DNA from: Mogibacterium kristiansenii
GTDB taxonomy: Bacteria; Bacillota; Clostridia; Peptostreptococcales; Anaerovoracaceae
Length of the DNA: 64,000 nt
Direction of reading: 5' to 3'
Assembly: GCF_009695905.1 (NCBI RefSeq)
Contig: NZ_VUNA01000004.1
Coordinates: 1-64,000 of the forward strand
Positions 35,488 through 44,619 of the stretch are shown piece by piece (the first letter of the stretch is position 1; each line of letters opens with the position of its first letter). The notes below the pieces were generated by a model. The model made no database searches, had not been told where the DNA came from, and was given only the letters and a program-made list of their open reading frames with translations. The position numbers were made by a program, and so were the translations under genes.

Positions 35488-36288
35488 GTGGAGAAAAGTC
35501 TGGAAAAAGTTTTGAGCGTGCTGCTGTCCAAGGGAATGATTATCAGCGCCACTTACGTTGTGGCCGCCTTCATCTTGGTAGTGTTGCTGAACCATTTATC
35601 CAAGAAATATCGGGAGAAAATCGATCCCGCGGACATTCGTCTGAATGCTTTTGTGCGGAGCGTTTTCAATACCATCAAGGGAATCGTTGTTGTCATCTGC
35701 CTGTTTGCGGTGCTTCAGGCCAACGATATCAACATCACGTCCATGATTACCGGCGTCGGCGTGGTCAGTGCCATTGCCGGCCTTGCGTTGCAGGATTTCT
35801 TCAAGGACATCATCATGGGGATTCACATCGTGAACGATCATTCCGTAGTGGTGGGTGAAGTGGTGGAAATCAACGGCGTGGAAGGCATCGTGCTGAGCTT
35901 CTCCCTGATGACTACGGTGCTTCAGGACCTGAACACGGGCAATACGGTGGTGATGTGCAATCGAAACATCACTCAGGTGGCCAAGGTCAACGGCATCTAC
36001 GACATCGATCTGCAGCTGGCTTATTCGGAAGATCCGGATCGGGTAAAAGAAGTTTTTAGCGAGGCGGCAAAAGAAATCGCCAAGAACAAGGGGATTACCC
36101 GAGCGGAGTATTTGGGCATTCAGCGGTATGAGGCGTCCGGGGTGATCTATCGGATTCGCTATTACTGCTCTCCGAAAATTCACTGGCCGATGCTGCGGGC
36201 ATCCATGGCCATCATTCAGCGATATATTATCGCCTCCGGTTTGGAAATCCCGTATCCGCAGATGGATGTGCATCATCGGAACATGTAA
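35488..36288 (+). CDS. MscS-family mechanosensitive channel
   Basis: A small-conductance-type channel that releases solutes on hypo-osmotic shock. At 266 aa it is close to the minimal MscS plan: helices near residues 12-32 and 53-75, a pore-lining TM3 with Gly/Ala packing (VGVVSAIAGLALQDFFKDIIMG, about 84-105), then the beta domain and cytoplasmic alpha/beta domain. I start at GTG 35488, which follows AAAAGGAG; an in-frame ATG at 35446 coincides with the expected transcription start. It stands alone between terminators. Confidence 0.9.
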   Translation: MEKSLEKVLSVLLSKGMIISATYVVAAFILVVLLNHLSKKYREKIDPADIRLNAFVRSVFNTIKGIVVVICLFAVLQANDINITSMITGVGVVSAIAGLALQDFFKDIIMGIHIVNDHSVVVGEVVEINGVEGIVLSFSLMTTVLQDLNTGNTVVMCNRNITQVAKVNGIYDIDLQLAYSEDPDRVKEVFSEAAKEIAKNKGITRAEYLGIQRYEASGVIYRIRYYCSPKIHWPMLRASMAIIQRYIIASGLEIPYPQMDVHHRNM

Positions 36289-36415
36289 TCTATGGGAATA
36301 TCTTTTTTTATTGAAAAACAAAATAGTAGACCAAAGTTTAGACTTTATACTAGTTTATGAAAACCAATCGTGATATTATAGGGTCAGAGTCATTATATAT
36401 AAGGAGGACGAAATA

Positions 36416-37513
36416 ATGAACGAAAAATTCACTGCAAAACAGAACGAAAGAATTGCTCGTGTAATGGAGAAAATGAAGGAAAACGGCCTGGAGCAGCTGC
36501 TGATCAGCGATCCAAAGAGCATCGCATTCCTGACCGGTATCTTCGTAGATCCGTATGAAAGACTTTGGGCACTGCTGCTGAAGTCCAACGGGGAGCACGT
36601 ATTCTTTATGAACACACTGTTCTTCGTTTCCGAAACAGGATACAAGGAAGTTTGGTTCACCGACATGGACGACCAGATCGGTCTGATTATGGAGAACATC
36701 GACAAAGAGGGCACCCTGGGAATCGACAAGACATGGGCGGCTCGTTTCCTGATTCCGCTGCAGGAGCGTTGCCCGAACCTGAAGACCGTATGGGGTTCCA
36801 ACTGCGTAGATGATGTTCGTGCAGAAAAGGACGAAGAGGAAATCGCTCTCATGAAGAAGGCTTCCGAAATCAACGACGTCGTAATGGAGAGAGTTGCAGA
36901 GTACATCAAGGAAGGCATGACCGAGAGACAGGTTGCAGACTTTATCGATGCAGAGTACCTCAAGGAAGGTGCATCCGGAAACAGCTTCCCGACCATCGTA
37001 TGCTTCGGTGAGAACGCTGCAGACCAGCACCATGAGCCGAGCGAAACCAGAACGCTGAAGGCCGGCGAGTGCATCCTGATTGACATGGGCTGCGTATGGA
37101 AGGGTTACTGCTCCGACATGACCAGAACATTCTACTGCAAGAGCGTAGATGAAGAGCAGGCAAAGATTCACGACATCGTTCGTACCGCTGTTCTGAAGGC
37201 AGAGGAAGTAATCAAGCCGGGAATTCCGGTTTGCGACATCGATAAGCAGGCAAGAGATTACATCGATGAGATGGGATATACCAAGTACTGGGGCGTTCGT
37301 CTGGGACACTTCATCGGTCAGGACGACCACGAATTCGGTGATGTAAGCCCGATTAACCACAATCCGGCTGCTGTCGGCAACATCTTCTCCATCGAGCCGG
37401 GAATCTACATCGAAGGAAAATACGGCGTTCGTGTAGAGGACCTGGTTCTGGTAACAGAAGATGGTCACGAACTTCTGAACCACGTTGAGAAGAAGTATCG
37501 TATCGTTGGCTAA
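36416..37513 (+). CDS. M24 family metallopeptidase, third copy
   Basis: A 365-aa paralogue of the 3900-4994 peptidase, with a creatinase-type N-terminal domain and a pita-bread catalytic domain. The metal ligands are recognisable in LIDMGCVWKGYCSDMTRTF (two Asp), RLGHFIGQDDHE (His), FSIEPGIY (Glu) and VRVEDLV (Glu). The start follows AAGGAGGAC. An M24 enzyme cleaving Xaa-Pro peptides is the best call. Having three in 36 kb is notable and suggests specialisation on proline-rich peptides or division by peptide length. Confidence 0.9.
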   Translation: MNEKFTAKQNERIARVMEKMKENGLEQLLISDPKSIAFLTGIFVDPYERLWALLLKSNGEHVFFMNTLFFVSETGYKEVWFTDMDDQIGLIMENIDKEGTLGIDKTWAARFLIPLQERCPNLKTVWGSNCVDDVRAEKDEEEIALMKKASEINDVVMERVAEYIKEGMTERQVADFIDAEYLKEGASGNSFPTIVCFGENAADQHHEPSETRTLKAGECILIDMGCVWKGYCSDMTRTFYCKSVDEEQAKIHDIVRTAVLKAEEVIKPGIPVCDIDKQARDYIDEMGYTKYWGVRLGHFIGQDDHEFGDVSPINHNPAAVGNIFSIEPGIYIEGKYGVRVEDLVLVTEDGHELLNHVEKKYRIVG

Positions 37514-37552
37514 TCTCTGAGCAATCGGAAGATTTTGAATTTCAGACGATGA

Positions 37553-37592
37553 AAAGAAGCGGATGTAACCTAGGTTATTCCGCTTCTTTGTA
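37553..37592 (+). terminator. Terminator of the third M24 gene
   Basis: AAAGAAGCGGA pairs with TCCGCTTCTTT; an inner palindrome TAACCTAGGTTA extends the stem. Confidence 0.85.
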
Positions 37593-37615
37593 TTAAGGGA
37601 AAAGGAGAGTTGTGT

Positions 37616-38767
37616 ATGTTGGAACAGGTGCTGCTGATATTGTTGGTTCTGATGAGTGCCGCCATCATTGCGCTTTTGTGGATGCTGGCGGGGGGCGTGC
37701 GGCGGAGCGGCGCCAAGACCGGGGAGTACTTCCGGTTGTACAATCAATCTGCGGTGGAAACTCAGAAGGCCATTGCCCAGCAGCAGGACGCTTTGCAGCG
37801 GGCGGTGGCCCAGCAGCAGGATGCTCGGCTGAAGGCTTTGGACGAGAATTTCAGCCGGCTTCGTCAGGAGAACGCCCAGCAGATAGAAAATATCCGAAAG
37901 ACGGTGGATGAGAAGCTTCAGGATACCCTGGAAACCAAGCTCACCCAATCCTTTGGCCTGGTCAACGAGCGATTGGAACAGGTGTATAAGGGCCTGGGGG
38001 AAATGCAGACCATCGCCTCCAATGTGGGAGATCTGAAGAAAATCCTTTCCAACGTAAAGACTCGGGGCATTCTGGGGGAGGTGCAGTTGGGCGGAATCCT
38101 GGAGCAGATTCTCAGTCCGGAACAGTACGAGGAGAACGTGGCCACCCGGCCGGGAAGCTCGGAGCGGGTGGAATTTGCGGTAAAACTTCCGGGTTCCGGT
38201 GCGGGAGAGACCGTATACCTTCCCATCGATGCCAAATTCCCCGGGGACACTTACAGCGCTCTTCAGGAGGCGTATGATACCGGGGACAAAGCGGAAATTG
38301 AACTGGCGCGGAAGCGCTTGCTTACGCGGATTGCTTCGGAAGGGAAGGACATCTGCGATAAGTACATTGCCGTCCCGTACACCACGGATTTTGCAGTGAT
38401 GTTTTTACCCTTTGAGGGGTTGTACGCGGAAGTTGTGCGTAACGGGATGATTGAGATGCTCCAACGAAAGTATCGGGTGACCATTGCGGGACCGACCACC
38501 ATGGCGGCGCTGCTGAATTCCCTGCAGATGGGTTTCAACACTTTGGCAATCGAGAAGCGGTCTAACGAGGTGTGGAAGCTGCTGGCGTCGGTGCGCTCGG
38601 AATTCGACACCTTTGCCGACGTGCTGCAGAGCACGCAGCATCGGCTGAATCAGGCCAATGCGGATTTGGATCGGCTGGTGGGCGTGCGAACCCGGCAGAT
38701 TCAGCGGAAGCTTCGAAATGTTTCGGAGATGGGGAATGAAACCGAACAAAAAAATCTGGACGAATAA
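37616..38767 (+). CDS. rmuC: RmuC family protein
   Basis: A 383-aa member of the RmuC family, linked to limiting recombination at inverted repeats in E. coli. It has an N-terminal membrane helix (about 5-25), a coiled-coil (about 40-140) rich in Gln/Glu (QQQDALQRAVAQQQDA), and the conserved RmuC nuclease-like domain (about 145-345; GILGEVQLGGILEQIL, YLPIDAKFPGDTY). The start ATG 37616 follows AAAGGAGAG; an upstream TTG at 37610 is less likely. Its presence in a genome full of hairpin arrays is suggestive but not evidence of a link. Confidence 0.92.
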   Translation: MLEQVLLILLVLMSAAIIALLWMLAGGVRRSGAKTGEYFRLYNQSAVETQKAIAQQQDALQRAVAQQQDARLKALDENFSRLRQENAQQIENIRKTVDEKLQDTLETKLTQSFGLVNERLEQVYKGLGEMQTIASNVGDLKKILSNVKTRGILGEVQLGGILEQILSPEQYEENVATRPGSSERVEFAVKLPGSGAGETVYLPIDAKFPGDTYSALQEAYDTGDKAEIELARKRLLTRIASEGKDICDKYIAVPYTTDFAVMFLPFEGLYAEVVRNGMIEMLQRKYRVTIAGPTTMAALLNSLQMGFNTLAIEKRSNEVWKLLASVRSEFDTFADVLQSTQHRLNQANADLDRLVGVRTRQIQRKLRNVSEMGNETEQKNLDE

Positions 38768-38772
38768 AGTAG

Positions 38773-38801
38773 TTGACTACTGACTTGGTATGTGATATTT
38801 T
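38773..38801 (+). promoter_or_regulatory. Possible promoter of the Rrf2 regulator
   Basis: TTGACT (38773-38778), 17 bp, TATTTT (38796-38801). AGTAGTTGACTACT (38769-38782) is an inverted repeat over the -35, a possible operator. Confidence 0.4.
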
Positions 38802-38899
38802 TAAATAATGTTGCACGAAAATGAATAATGTTTCAAACTGCAGTGGCGACAGGAAAGAATGGGGAATTTGAGGACTGGAGAAAGAAAGGAATAAGAAAA

Positions 38900-39325
38900 A
38901 TGCTTTTTACAAGAGAAACGGATTACGCATTACGGCTGCTGCGGAATCTTGATGCAAAGGAGCACAAGAGCATCAGCCAACTCATCGACAAGGAACTTAT
39001 GACCACTGCTATTACCTATAAGGTTGCCCGAAAACTGGATCGAGGCGGCCTGATTGAAAGTGTCCGGGGAAATTCCGGTGGATATAAGTTAACCAGGGAT
39101 ATGAGCGAGATTACCCTCTATGATGTTTTCAAAATCATGAATCCGGACACGGTACTCAACGATTGCCTGCATCCGGATGTGAAATGCCCGTTGGATTCAG
39201 AGGATGCCCCTTGCCGATTCCATAAGGAGCTTTGCCGAATCCAGAAAGTCCTGTTTGAAGAGCTTCAGCGAAAGTCTCTGGCGGAGATTATGAAGGAAGA
39301 GGCTGCGGAAGAGAACGCAGAATAG
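38900..39325 (+). CDS. Rrf2-family transcriptional regulator
   Basis: A 141-aa winged-helix regulator. The DNA-binding domain (about 1-70) begins MLFTRETDYALRLLRNL and contains the wing SVRGNSGGYKLTR. Four cysteines follow (DCLHPDVKCPL, PCRFHKELC; about 94-117), in positions where IscR/NsrR-type members bind an iron-sulfur cluster. It may therefore sense iron, oxygen or nitric oxide. Neighbouring genes give no obvious target. I start at ATG 38900, which follows AAAGGAATAAG; the longer frame lacks a site. Confidence 0.88.
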   Translation: MLFTRETDYALRLLRNLDAKEHKSISQLIDKELMTTAITYKVARKLDRGGLIESVRGNSGGYKLTRDMSEITLYDVFKIMNPDTVLNDCLHPDVKCPLDSEDAPCRFHKELCRIQKVLFEELQRKSLAEIMKEEAAEENAE

Positions 39326-39339
39326 AATGTTATTTTAGC

Positions 39340-39380
39340 AAAAAACAGCGGATGGAGGCGATTCCACCCGCTGTTTTTTA
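39340..39380. terminator. Bidirectional terminator between the Rrf2 and AIM24-like genes
   Basis: AAAAAACAGCGG pairs with CCGCTGTTTTTT, with an inner TGG/CCA extension; poly-A on one side and poly-T on the other serve the convergent genes. Confidence 0.9.
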
Positions 39381-39387
39381 TCAAGAC

Positions 39388-40086
39388 TTAGTTGTTGGAA
39401 GTCGGAATATACTTCGCTACGGCGTCTGCCAGGGAGTGCACGTTCCGGGTCTGGATGATGACCTTGCCGGTTCCGTGGAATTCGTTTACAAGACCTTCGC
39501 CGGACATGAAACCGAAGGTGCCGGAGGCCACGCGGATGTTGTAATCCAGGGAGGCTTCCCAAGCAACTACGTGCTCGTTGTCGATGGCCATCGGTGCATT
39601 CGGGGTGATGTCCAGGACAACCAGGTCACCGAAGGCATTAATCAGAACCTGACCGTTTCCTTCCGTTTCCATCACGAAGAGACCACCGGTGCCGCCAAAG
39701 AAGGCTTTACCGATGTCCTGGCGCTTGATGTTGTAGAATACGGAATCATCGCAAGCCAGGAACGCACCGGTGTTCAGACGGTACTGATTTCCGCCGCCTA
39801 CGTTGAGGCATGCTACCTTTCCCGGAACGGCCGGTGCGATACCCAGCCGGGCACCTTCCGCCTGACCGACTGCTTTTGTGATGAACATGCTCTCGCCACT
39901 CACCGCACTGCGGGCAATCGCGCCTACCAATCCGCCAAAGCCGGACTTCTTGCTGTTGGTTTCTGCCTGAAGGCTGACGTTCTGCATAAATGCCATAGCG
40001 CCCCGTTCCACTTTGATGGTTTCGCCGGAGCTGAGAGTAATATCTACGATTGGCGCATCGGAGTCGCCGATAATTTTATAATTCAT
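39388..40086 (-). CDS. AIM24/TIGR00266 family protein
   Basis: A 232-aa beta-rich protein of the AIM24 family, whose bacterial members are widespread and of unknown function. The N-terminal MNYKIIGDSDAPIVDITLSS and GETIKVERGAMAFM motif and the Gly-rich centre (GLVGAIARSAVSGESMF) are typical. It has no signal peptide or membrane segment. The start follows AGGAGGATC on the minus strand. It is a single-gene unit between terminators. Confidence 0.85.
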   Translation of the reverse strand: MNYKIIGDSDAPIVDITLSSGETIKVERGAMAFMQNVSLQAETNSKKSGFGGLVGAIARSAVSGESMFITKAVGQAEGARLGIAPAVPGKVACLNVGGGNQYRLNTGAFLACDDSVFYNIKRQDIGKAFFGGTGGLFVMETEGNGQVLINAFGDLVVLDITPNAPMAIDNEHVVAWEASLDYNIRVASGTFGFMSGEGLVNEFHGTGKVIIQTRNVHSLADAVAKYIPTSNN

Positions 40087-40377
40087 TTGATCCTCCTGTC
40101 TATACGACGAGAATTATACGGTTGGTTTATTATAGCATATGGGAAAAGGAATGGAAATTACACCTTTGGGTACTTTCCCGTATGTGTCGGACGACTGTTC
40201 GTTTGCGAAGAATCCGATAGACGGTTCACACAGAAGGCATATATTCAGTTAACAAAAACTACACAAACGGGTGGTACTATAATGGTGCAGAAGGGAAATG
40301 ACACAGAGTACCGGAAGCGAGAAACCATAATGCATTTTCTTTAATTGTTCTTTCTTAATTAATAATTTCGTAGTGGT
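40087..40377. other. Intergenic region with a possible small transcript
   Basis: No protein gene is convincing here. A TATAAT lies at 40278-40283 on the plus strand and a terminator at 40378-40410. No good -35 is correctly spaced (the nearest TTAACA is 23 bp away), so a short RNA of about 120 nt is only a possibility. Confidence 0.35.
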
Positions 40378-40410
40378 AAAAAGTCGCCGAGCCCCCATCG
40401 GCGGCTTTTT
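40378..40410. terminator. Stand-alone terminator hairpin
   Basis: AAAAAGTCGCCGA pairs with TCGGCGGCTTTTT. It has no protein gene immediately upstream on either strand, apart from the possible small transcript. Confidence 0.75.
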
Positions 40411-40423
40411 ACGTTTCCCAAAA

Positions 40424-40452
40424 TAAAAACGGCGCTGCAATCGCAGCGCCAA
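40424..40452 (-). terminator. Terminator of uppP
   Basis: GGCGCTGC pairs with GCAGCGCC (40431-40450), followed on the minus strand by GTTTTTATTTT. Confidence 0.85.
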
Positions 40453-40467
40453 AACGATTCTTAATAA

Positions 40468-41322
40468 TTAGTGCAGCACGCCGAAGTACAGGATGACCAG
40501 TGCGCCCAGCACGATTCGGTACCAACCGAAAGGTTTGAAGTTGTGCTTCCGGATGTAGGAAAGCAGAAACTTAATAATGAACAGGGAGACCACGAAGGCC
40601 ACGATCATGCCCACCGCCAGGATGACGTATTCCGTGGGGGTGTACAGCAGTCCGTTCTTCAGAAGTTTTAACAGGCTGGCGCCGGCCATTACCGGAATCG
40701 CCAGAATGAAGGTGAAGTTGGCCGCAGCCGGACGGGATACGCCAATCATCAATCCTCCCAGGATGGTGGCGCCGGAACGGGAAGTACCCGGAAATACCGC
40801 CGCAATGACCTGGAACAGACCGATGGCAAACGCTTCCTTATAACTGATGCCCGCCATGGTTTCGGTGCGCGGGGTCTTATGGGAGTTGCGGTTCTCGATG
40901 ATGATAAATGCTACACCCACCACAATCAGCATGATGGAAACCACCAGCCAGTTGTAGAAGTGAGCGTTCAGCCAGTCATCAAAAGCCACGCCGATTACCG
41001 CCGCCGGAAGACAAGCCACGATGGTTTTACCCCAAAGGTTCAGGACGCCTTTATCCAGGCGGATTGCTTTCTGGGGATTGGTGGCGTGCTTTCCCTCCAC
41101 GATGACTCTTTTCAGCGGCCAGATTTCGCCCCAGTACAGAAGCACCACCGCCAGGATGGCACCCAGCTGGATGACCACCAGAAAGGTGTCCCAGAATTCC
41201 GGGGAGACATTCATCTTGACGAATTCGTCCAGAAGGATCATGTGTCCCGTGCTGCTCACCGGCAGCCATTCCGTAATACCTTCCACAACGCCGAAGAGCA
41301 CGGCCTTCAGAATTTCAAACAT
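40468..41322 (-). CDS. uppP: Undecaprenyl-diphosphatase UppP (BacA)
   Basis: A 284-aa multispanning membrane enzyme that dephosphorylates undecaprenyl diphosphate to recycle the cell-wall lipid carrier, giving low-level bacitracin resistance. It carries the family motifs GVVEGITEWLPVSSTGH (about 11-27) and FPGTSRSGATI (about 169-179), which form the active site. About eight hydrophobic segments are present. It is transcribed alone on the minus strand; the start lies within an ATATATTACCTCATT context, giving an AATGAGGT ribosome-binding site. Confidence 0.95.
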   Translation of the reverse strand: MFEILKAVLFGVVEGITEWLPVSSTGHMILLDEFVKMNVSPEFWDTFLVVIQLGAILAVVLLYWGEIWPLKRVIVEGKHATNPQKAIRLDKGVLNLWGKTIVACLPAAVIGVAFDDWLNAHFYNWLVVSIMLIVVGVAFIIIENRNSHKTPRTETMAGISYKEAFAIGLFQVIAAVFPGTSRSGATILGGLMIGVSRPAAANFTFILAIPVMAGASLLKLLKNGLLYTPTEYVILAVGMIVAFVVSLFIIKFLLSYIRKHNFKPFGWYRIVLGALVILYFGVLH

Positions 41323-41401
41323 ATATTACCTCATTTCTGCGATTTCCCTAAAAATAAAAATCAGACGAGTACAATACCGCGTCCGACCATGTATACCATA
41401 T

Positions 41402-41477
41402 TGGTGCGCCCGGCGAGATTCGAACTCGCGACCTTCACATTCGGAGTGTGCTACTCTATCCCCTGAGCTACGGGCGC
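41402..41477 (-). tRNA. tRNA-Arg (anticodon CCG)
   Basis: Read on the minus strand, the acceptor stem GCGCCCG/CGGGCGC, the D arm, an anticodon loop CTCCGAA with anticodon CCG, the T arm GCGAG-TTCGAAT-CTCGC and an encoded CCA end are all present. The gene is 76 nt. It decodes CGG, consistent with frequent CGG codons in this window. Confidence 0.95.
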
Positions 41478-41639
41478 TAGGCGTGATTCATAAATCACTC
41501 AGTGTAGTATATCAGATTTTATGAGAAAAAACTACCCCCGAATTGCATTTATTCCCATAAGTTTTGAAAAGAGAACGAGCCGAACGGCGCCCTTCCGGGG
41601 AAAGGCGCCTCAAATTTCCGGAAAAAGTCCCCAAAACCC

Positions 41640-41668
41640 TTGACTCAGAACCTCCGGAGGATTATAAT
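41640..41668 (+). promoter_or_regulatory. Promoter of rplM-rpsI
   Basis: TTGACT (41640-41645), 17 bp, TATAAT (41663-41668), a strong near-consensus promoter as expected for ribosomal proteins. Confidence 0.88.
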
Positions 41669-41675
41669 TTAAAGG

Positions 41676-41845
41676 CTTGCAAATGCGAAACTGTATTTGT
41701 GTGCAAAAAAGGAGCAGGCCTCGTGCCGGTAACTCCGACGCTAATAATTTATTTTTAGTATGCCGAACCAGATCGAGAGATTCCAGTAGGCAATGCCGAA
41801 ACCGATTGAGTTGTAAGCAATCTGAGTAGGTAGAAAGGAAGAAAA
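41676..41845 (+). promoter_or_regulatory. Leader of rplM, possibly an L13-type autoregulatory RNA
   Basis: About 170 nt lie between the predicted transcription start and rplM. Firmicutes often carry an L13 leader structure here that binds L13 or its partner. I could not confirm its fold by eye, so the call rests on position and length. A covariance-model search for the L13 leader would settle it. Confidence 0.45.
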
Positions 41846-42274
41846 ATGAAGTCTTACATTGCAAAGCCTGCAGAGGTAGAACGTAAGTGGTACGTTATCG
41901 ATGCAGAAGACAAGACTCTGGGAAAGATCGCATCTGAGGTTGCATCCATCCTGAGAGGAAAGAAGAAGCCGATTTACACCCCGCACGTTGACACCGGTGA
42001 CTATGTTATCGTAATCAACGCAGAGAAGGTTCGTGTAACCGGTAAGAAGGAAGAGCAGAAAATCTACAAGAGCCACAGCGGTTATCCGGGCGGCTTGAAG
42101 GAGACTACTCTCAGAGAACTCCGTGCGAAGAAGCCGGAAGAAATCATCCGTCACGCTGTTAAGGGCATGATGCCAAAGGGCAAGCTGGGCAGACAGATGT
42201 TCAAGAAGTTAAAGGTATACGCTGGACCGGAGCATCCGCACACTGCGCAGAATCCGGAAGAGTGGACATTCTAG
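41846..42274 (+). CDS. rplM: 50S ribosomal protein L13
   Basis: A 142-aa early-assembly protein of the large subunit, of normal length, with the family features [37 protein letters not shown] and [23 protein letters not shown] near the C-terminus. The start follows AGGAAGAAAA. It forms the conserved bacterial pair with rpsI, 17 bp downstream. Confidence 0.98.
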   Translation: MKSYIAKPAEVERKWYVIDAEDKTLGKIASEVASILRGKKKPIYTPHVDTGDYVIVINAEKVRVTGKKEEQKIYKSHSGYPGGLKETTLRELRAKKPEEIIRHAVKGMMPKGKLGRQMFKKLKVYAGPEHPHTAQNPEEWTF

Positions 42275-42291
42275 GAAGGGAGGAATAGAAG

Positions 42292-42687
42292 ATGGCTAAT
42301 ACACAGTATCAGGCAACAGGCAGAAGAAAATCTTCGGTTGCAAGAGTCAGATTACTCCCAGGAACCGGAAAGATCACAATCAATAAGAAGGATCTGGAAG
42401 AGTACTTCGGAATGGATATTCTGAAGAACGAAGTAAAAAGACCTTTCGACGTAACAGGCACAGCCGGCAAGTATGACGTTATCGCAATCGTTGAAGGTGG
42501 CGGTACAACAGGTCAGGCCGGTGCACTGAGACACGGAATTTCCAGAGCTCTCTGCGTAGCTGATGAGGAAGCAAACAGACCTGCACTGAAGGCAGCTGGT
42601 TTCCTGACCAGAGACCCGAGAATGAAGGAAAGAAAGAAATACGGACTCAAGAAGGCGAGAAGAGCGAGCCAGTTCTCCAAGCGTTAA
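42292..42687 (+). CDS. rpsI: 30S ribosomal protein S9
   Basis: A 131-aa small-subunit protein with the N-terminal [19 protein letters not shown] and a C-terminal basic tail ending SQFSKR, whose terminal Arg contacts P-site tRNA in known ribosomes. Length and motifs are normal, and the start follows AAGGGAGGAAT. Confidence 0.98.
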   Translation: MANTQYQATGRRKSSVARVRLLPGTGKITINKKDLEEYFGMDILKNEVKRPFDVTGTAGKYDVIAIVEGGGTTGQAGALRHGISRALCVADEEANRPALKAAGFLTRDPRMKERKKYGLKKARRASQFSKR

Positions 42688-42703
42688 TTTCAGAGAAGTA
42701 TTG

Positions 42704-42743
42704 CAAAACCCCAGGAAGCATTGTTTCCTGGGGTTTTCTCTTT
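42704..42743 (+). terminator. Terminator of rplM-rpsI
   Basis: AAAACCCCAGGAA pairs with TTCCTGGGGTTTT, followed by CTCTTTT. Confidence 0.92.
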
Positions 42744-42836
42744 TACGTTTTTTTCTCGGACGTTGGGGCGGTGGTGAAACTCCTTTTTTTGTGATACACT
42801 GAAATTCAGAGTGAGACGGGGAAGGAGTTTTTTGCT

Positions 42837-43811
42837 ATGCCTTTGAAGATTATCCGTGACGATATCACGAAATTGAAAGTGGATGCCATTGTAAATGCTG
42901 CGAAGCCAAGCCTGCTGGGCGGCGGTGGTGTGGACGGCTGTATTCATCGTGCCGCCGGACCGGAGCTTTTGGAGGAATGCCGCACCTTGCAGGGGTGCGA
43001 AACCGGCGGGGCGAAGATTACTAAGGGGTACCGGCTGCCGTGCAAGTACGTAATCCATACTGTAGGACCGCAGTGGCGCGGAGGAGAGCATGGGGAAAAA
43101 GCGCTTTTGGAATCCTGCTACCGTGCGTCATTGGAGCTGGCGCGGGAATACGGATGTGAGACGGTAGCCTTTCCGCTGATTTCTTCGGGGATTTACGGGT
43201 ACCCGAAGGATCGGGCGCTGCGTGTGGCGGTGGATGCGATTGGGGATTTTTTGTCGGAAAATGAGATGACGGTGTATATCGTGATTTTTGACCGGCAGTC
43301 CTATCGGATTGGAAAGAAACTTTTTTCGGAAATCGCGGAATACATCGATGACCGATATGAGGCGGAACACACGGTGCGGAGGTTCTATACAGAGAATCGG
43401 GCGGATGTGGAAATCGCTTCCGCAGAGGCGGATATTCCGGCGTTTTCGCTGGAGGATGCGCTGTCTCAACTGGATGAGAGTTTCTCGGAAATGCTGCTTC
43501 GAAAAATCACCGAGTCCGGCATGACGGATGTCCAGTGCTACAAAAAAGCCAATATCGACCGGAAACTGTTTTCCAAGATTCGTTCCGACAAATTCTATAA
43601 ACCGTCAAAGACCACGGCAATTGCCTTTGCCCTGGCATTGGAGCTGCCCCTTTCGGAAATGCAGGATATGCTCCGCAAAGCCGGTTTTACCCTGTCCCAC
43701 TCCAGCAAGTTCGATATAATCGTGGAGTTTTTCGTACAGCAGGGAAATTACAACGTGTTTGAAATTAACGAGGCGCTGTTCGCCTTCGACCAGCGGCTGA
43801 TCGGGATGTAG
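42837..43811 (+). CDS. Macro domain protein with C-terminal DNA-binding-like region
   Basis: A 324-aa fusion. Residues about 1-175 are a macro domain ([27 protein letters not shown], then [21 protein letters not shown]), which binds ADP-ribose and in close relatives removes it from proteins or O-acetyl-ADP-ribose. Residues about 205-320 form a helical region with a phage-repressor-like look ([35 protein letters not shown]), so it may bind DNA. The start follows GGAAGGAG. A vWA gene follows at 43940, and the pair may act together. The C-terminal assignment is tentative. Confidence 0.85.
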   Translation: MPLKIIRDDITKLKVDAIVNAAKPSLLGGGGVDGCIHRAAGPELLEECRTLQGCETGGAKITKGYRLPCKYVIHTVGPQWRGGEHGEKALLESCYRASLELAREYGCETVAFPLISSGIYGYPKDRALRVAVDAIGDFLSENEMTVYIVIFDRQSYRIGKKLFSEIAEYIDDRYEAEHTVRRFYTENRADVEIASAEADIPAFSLEDALSQLDESFSEMLLRKITESGMTDVQCYKKANIDRKLFSKIRSDKFYKPSKTTAIAFALALELPLSEMQDMLRKAGFTLSHSSKFDIIVEFFVQQGNYNVFEINEALFAFDQRLIGM

Positions 43812-43939
43812 GCGAACTTGGGGGCTCCAATCGGAGATGTCGCCATCCATGCGACCAACTCCCCTGCCATCCCCGGTAAAATGTGACTGTAAGGTTTGAT
43901 TACCGAGCAGTCATTTTTTTAAATTGGGAGGAAAAGCAA

Positions 43940-44596
43940 ATGAAAAAGAATCTGACAGAGATCGTATTCATACTGGATTGCAGCGGATCCATGAACGGGC
44001 TGGAGGGCGACACCATCGGTGGGTTTAATTCCATGATTGAGAAGCAGAAAAAAGAAAAATGGGAAGCGCTGGTTTCAACGGTGCTGTTCAGCAGTCGGAG
44101 TGAGGTCCTGCACGACCGGGTCCCGGTGCAGGATGTGCCTCGGATGACGAAGGCGGATTACGTGGCTTGCGGCTGCACGGCGCTGCTGGATGCGATCGGA
44201 GGTGCGATTCACCACATCGGCAACGTTCACAAATATGCTCGGCCGGAGGACGTGCCGGAGCACACCTTATTCGTGATTACCACCGACGGACTGGAAAATG
44301 CCAGCCGCCACTATAATATCGACCGGGTAAAAAGCATGATTGAACGCCGGAAAAAGAAGTACGGATGGGAGTTCATGTTCCTGGGGGCCAATATCGATGC
44401 GGTGGAGACCGCCGGATGGATTGGCATCGACGCGGATCGAGCGGTGAATTATCGCTGTGACGGAATTGGAACCGCCTTGAACTTTGAGGTGCTGAGCGAC
44501 GCAATATCCGATGTGCGTGCGGACGAGGAGTTAACGCCTCAATGGAAAAAAAGAATCGACGCGGACTTCCGTGCCCGGGACGGCCGAAAAAAATAA
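43940..44596 (+). CDS. von Willebrand factor A domain protein
   Basis: A 218-aa cytoplasmic vWA protein with a complete metal-ion-dependent adhesion site: DCSGSMNG near residue 11, a conserved Thr in CGCTALLDAIG (about 76) and an Asp in ITTDGLENA (about 113). Such stand-alone proteins resemble TerY-like vWA proteins of stress and ADP-ribose-related clusters. It follows the macro-domain gene, which supports a shared role. I start at ATG 43940 after GGGAGGAAAAG rather than the longer open frame. Confidence 0.87.
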   Translation: MKKNLTEIVFILDCSGSMNGLEGDTIGGFNSMIEKQKKEKWEALVSTVLFSSRSEVLHDRVPVQDVPRMTKADYVACGCTALLDAIGGAIHHIGNVHKYARPEDVPEHTLFVITTDGLENASRHYNIDRVKSMIERRKKKYGWEFMFLGANIDAVETAGWIGIDADRAVNYRCDGIGTALNFEVLSDAISDVRADEELTPQWKKRIDADFRARDGRKK

Positions 44597-44619
44597 AGGG
44601 GAGTGGACTTGTCTCCGGT

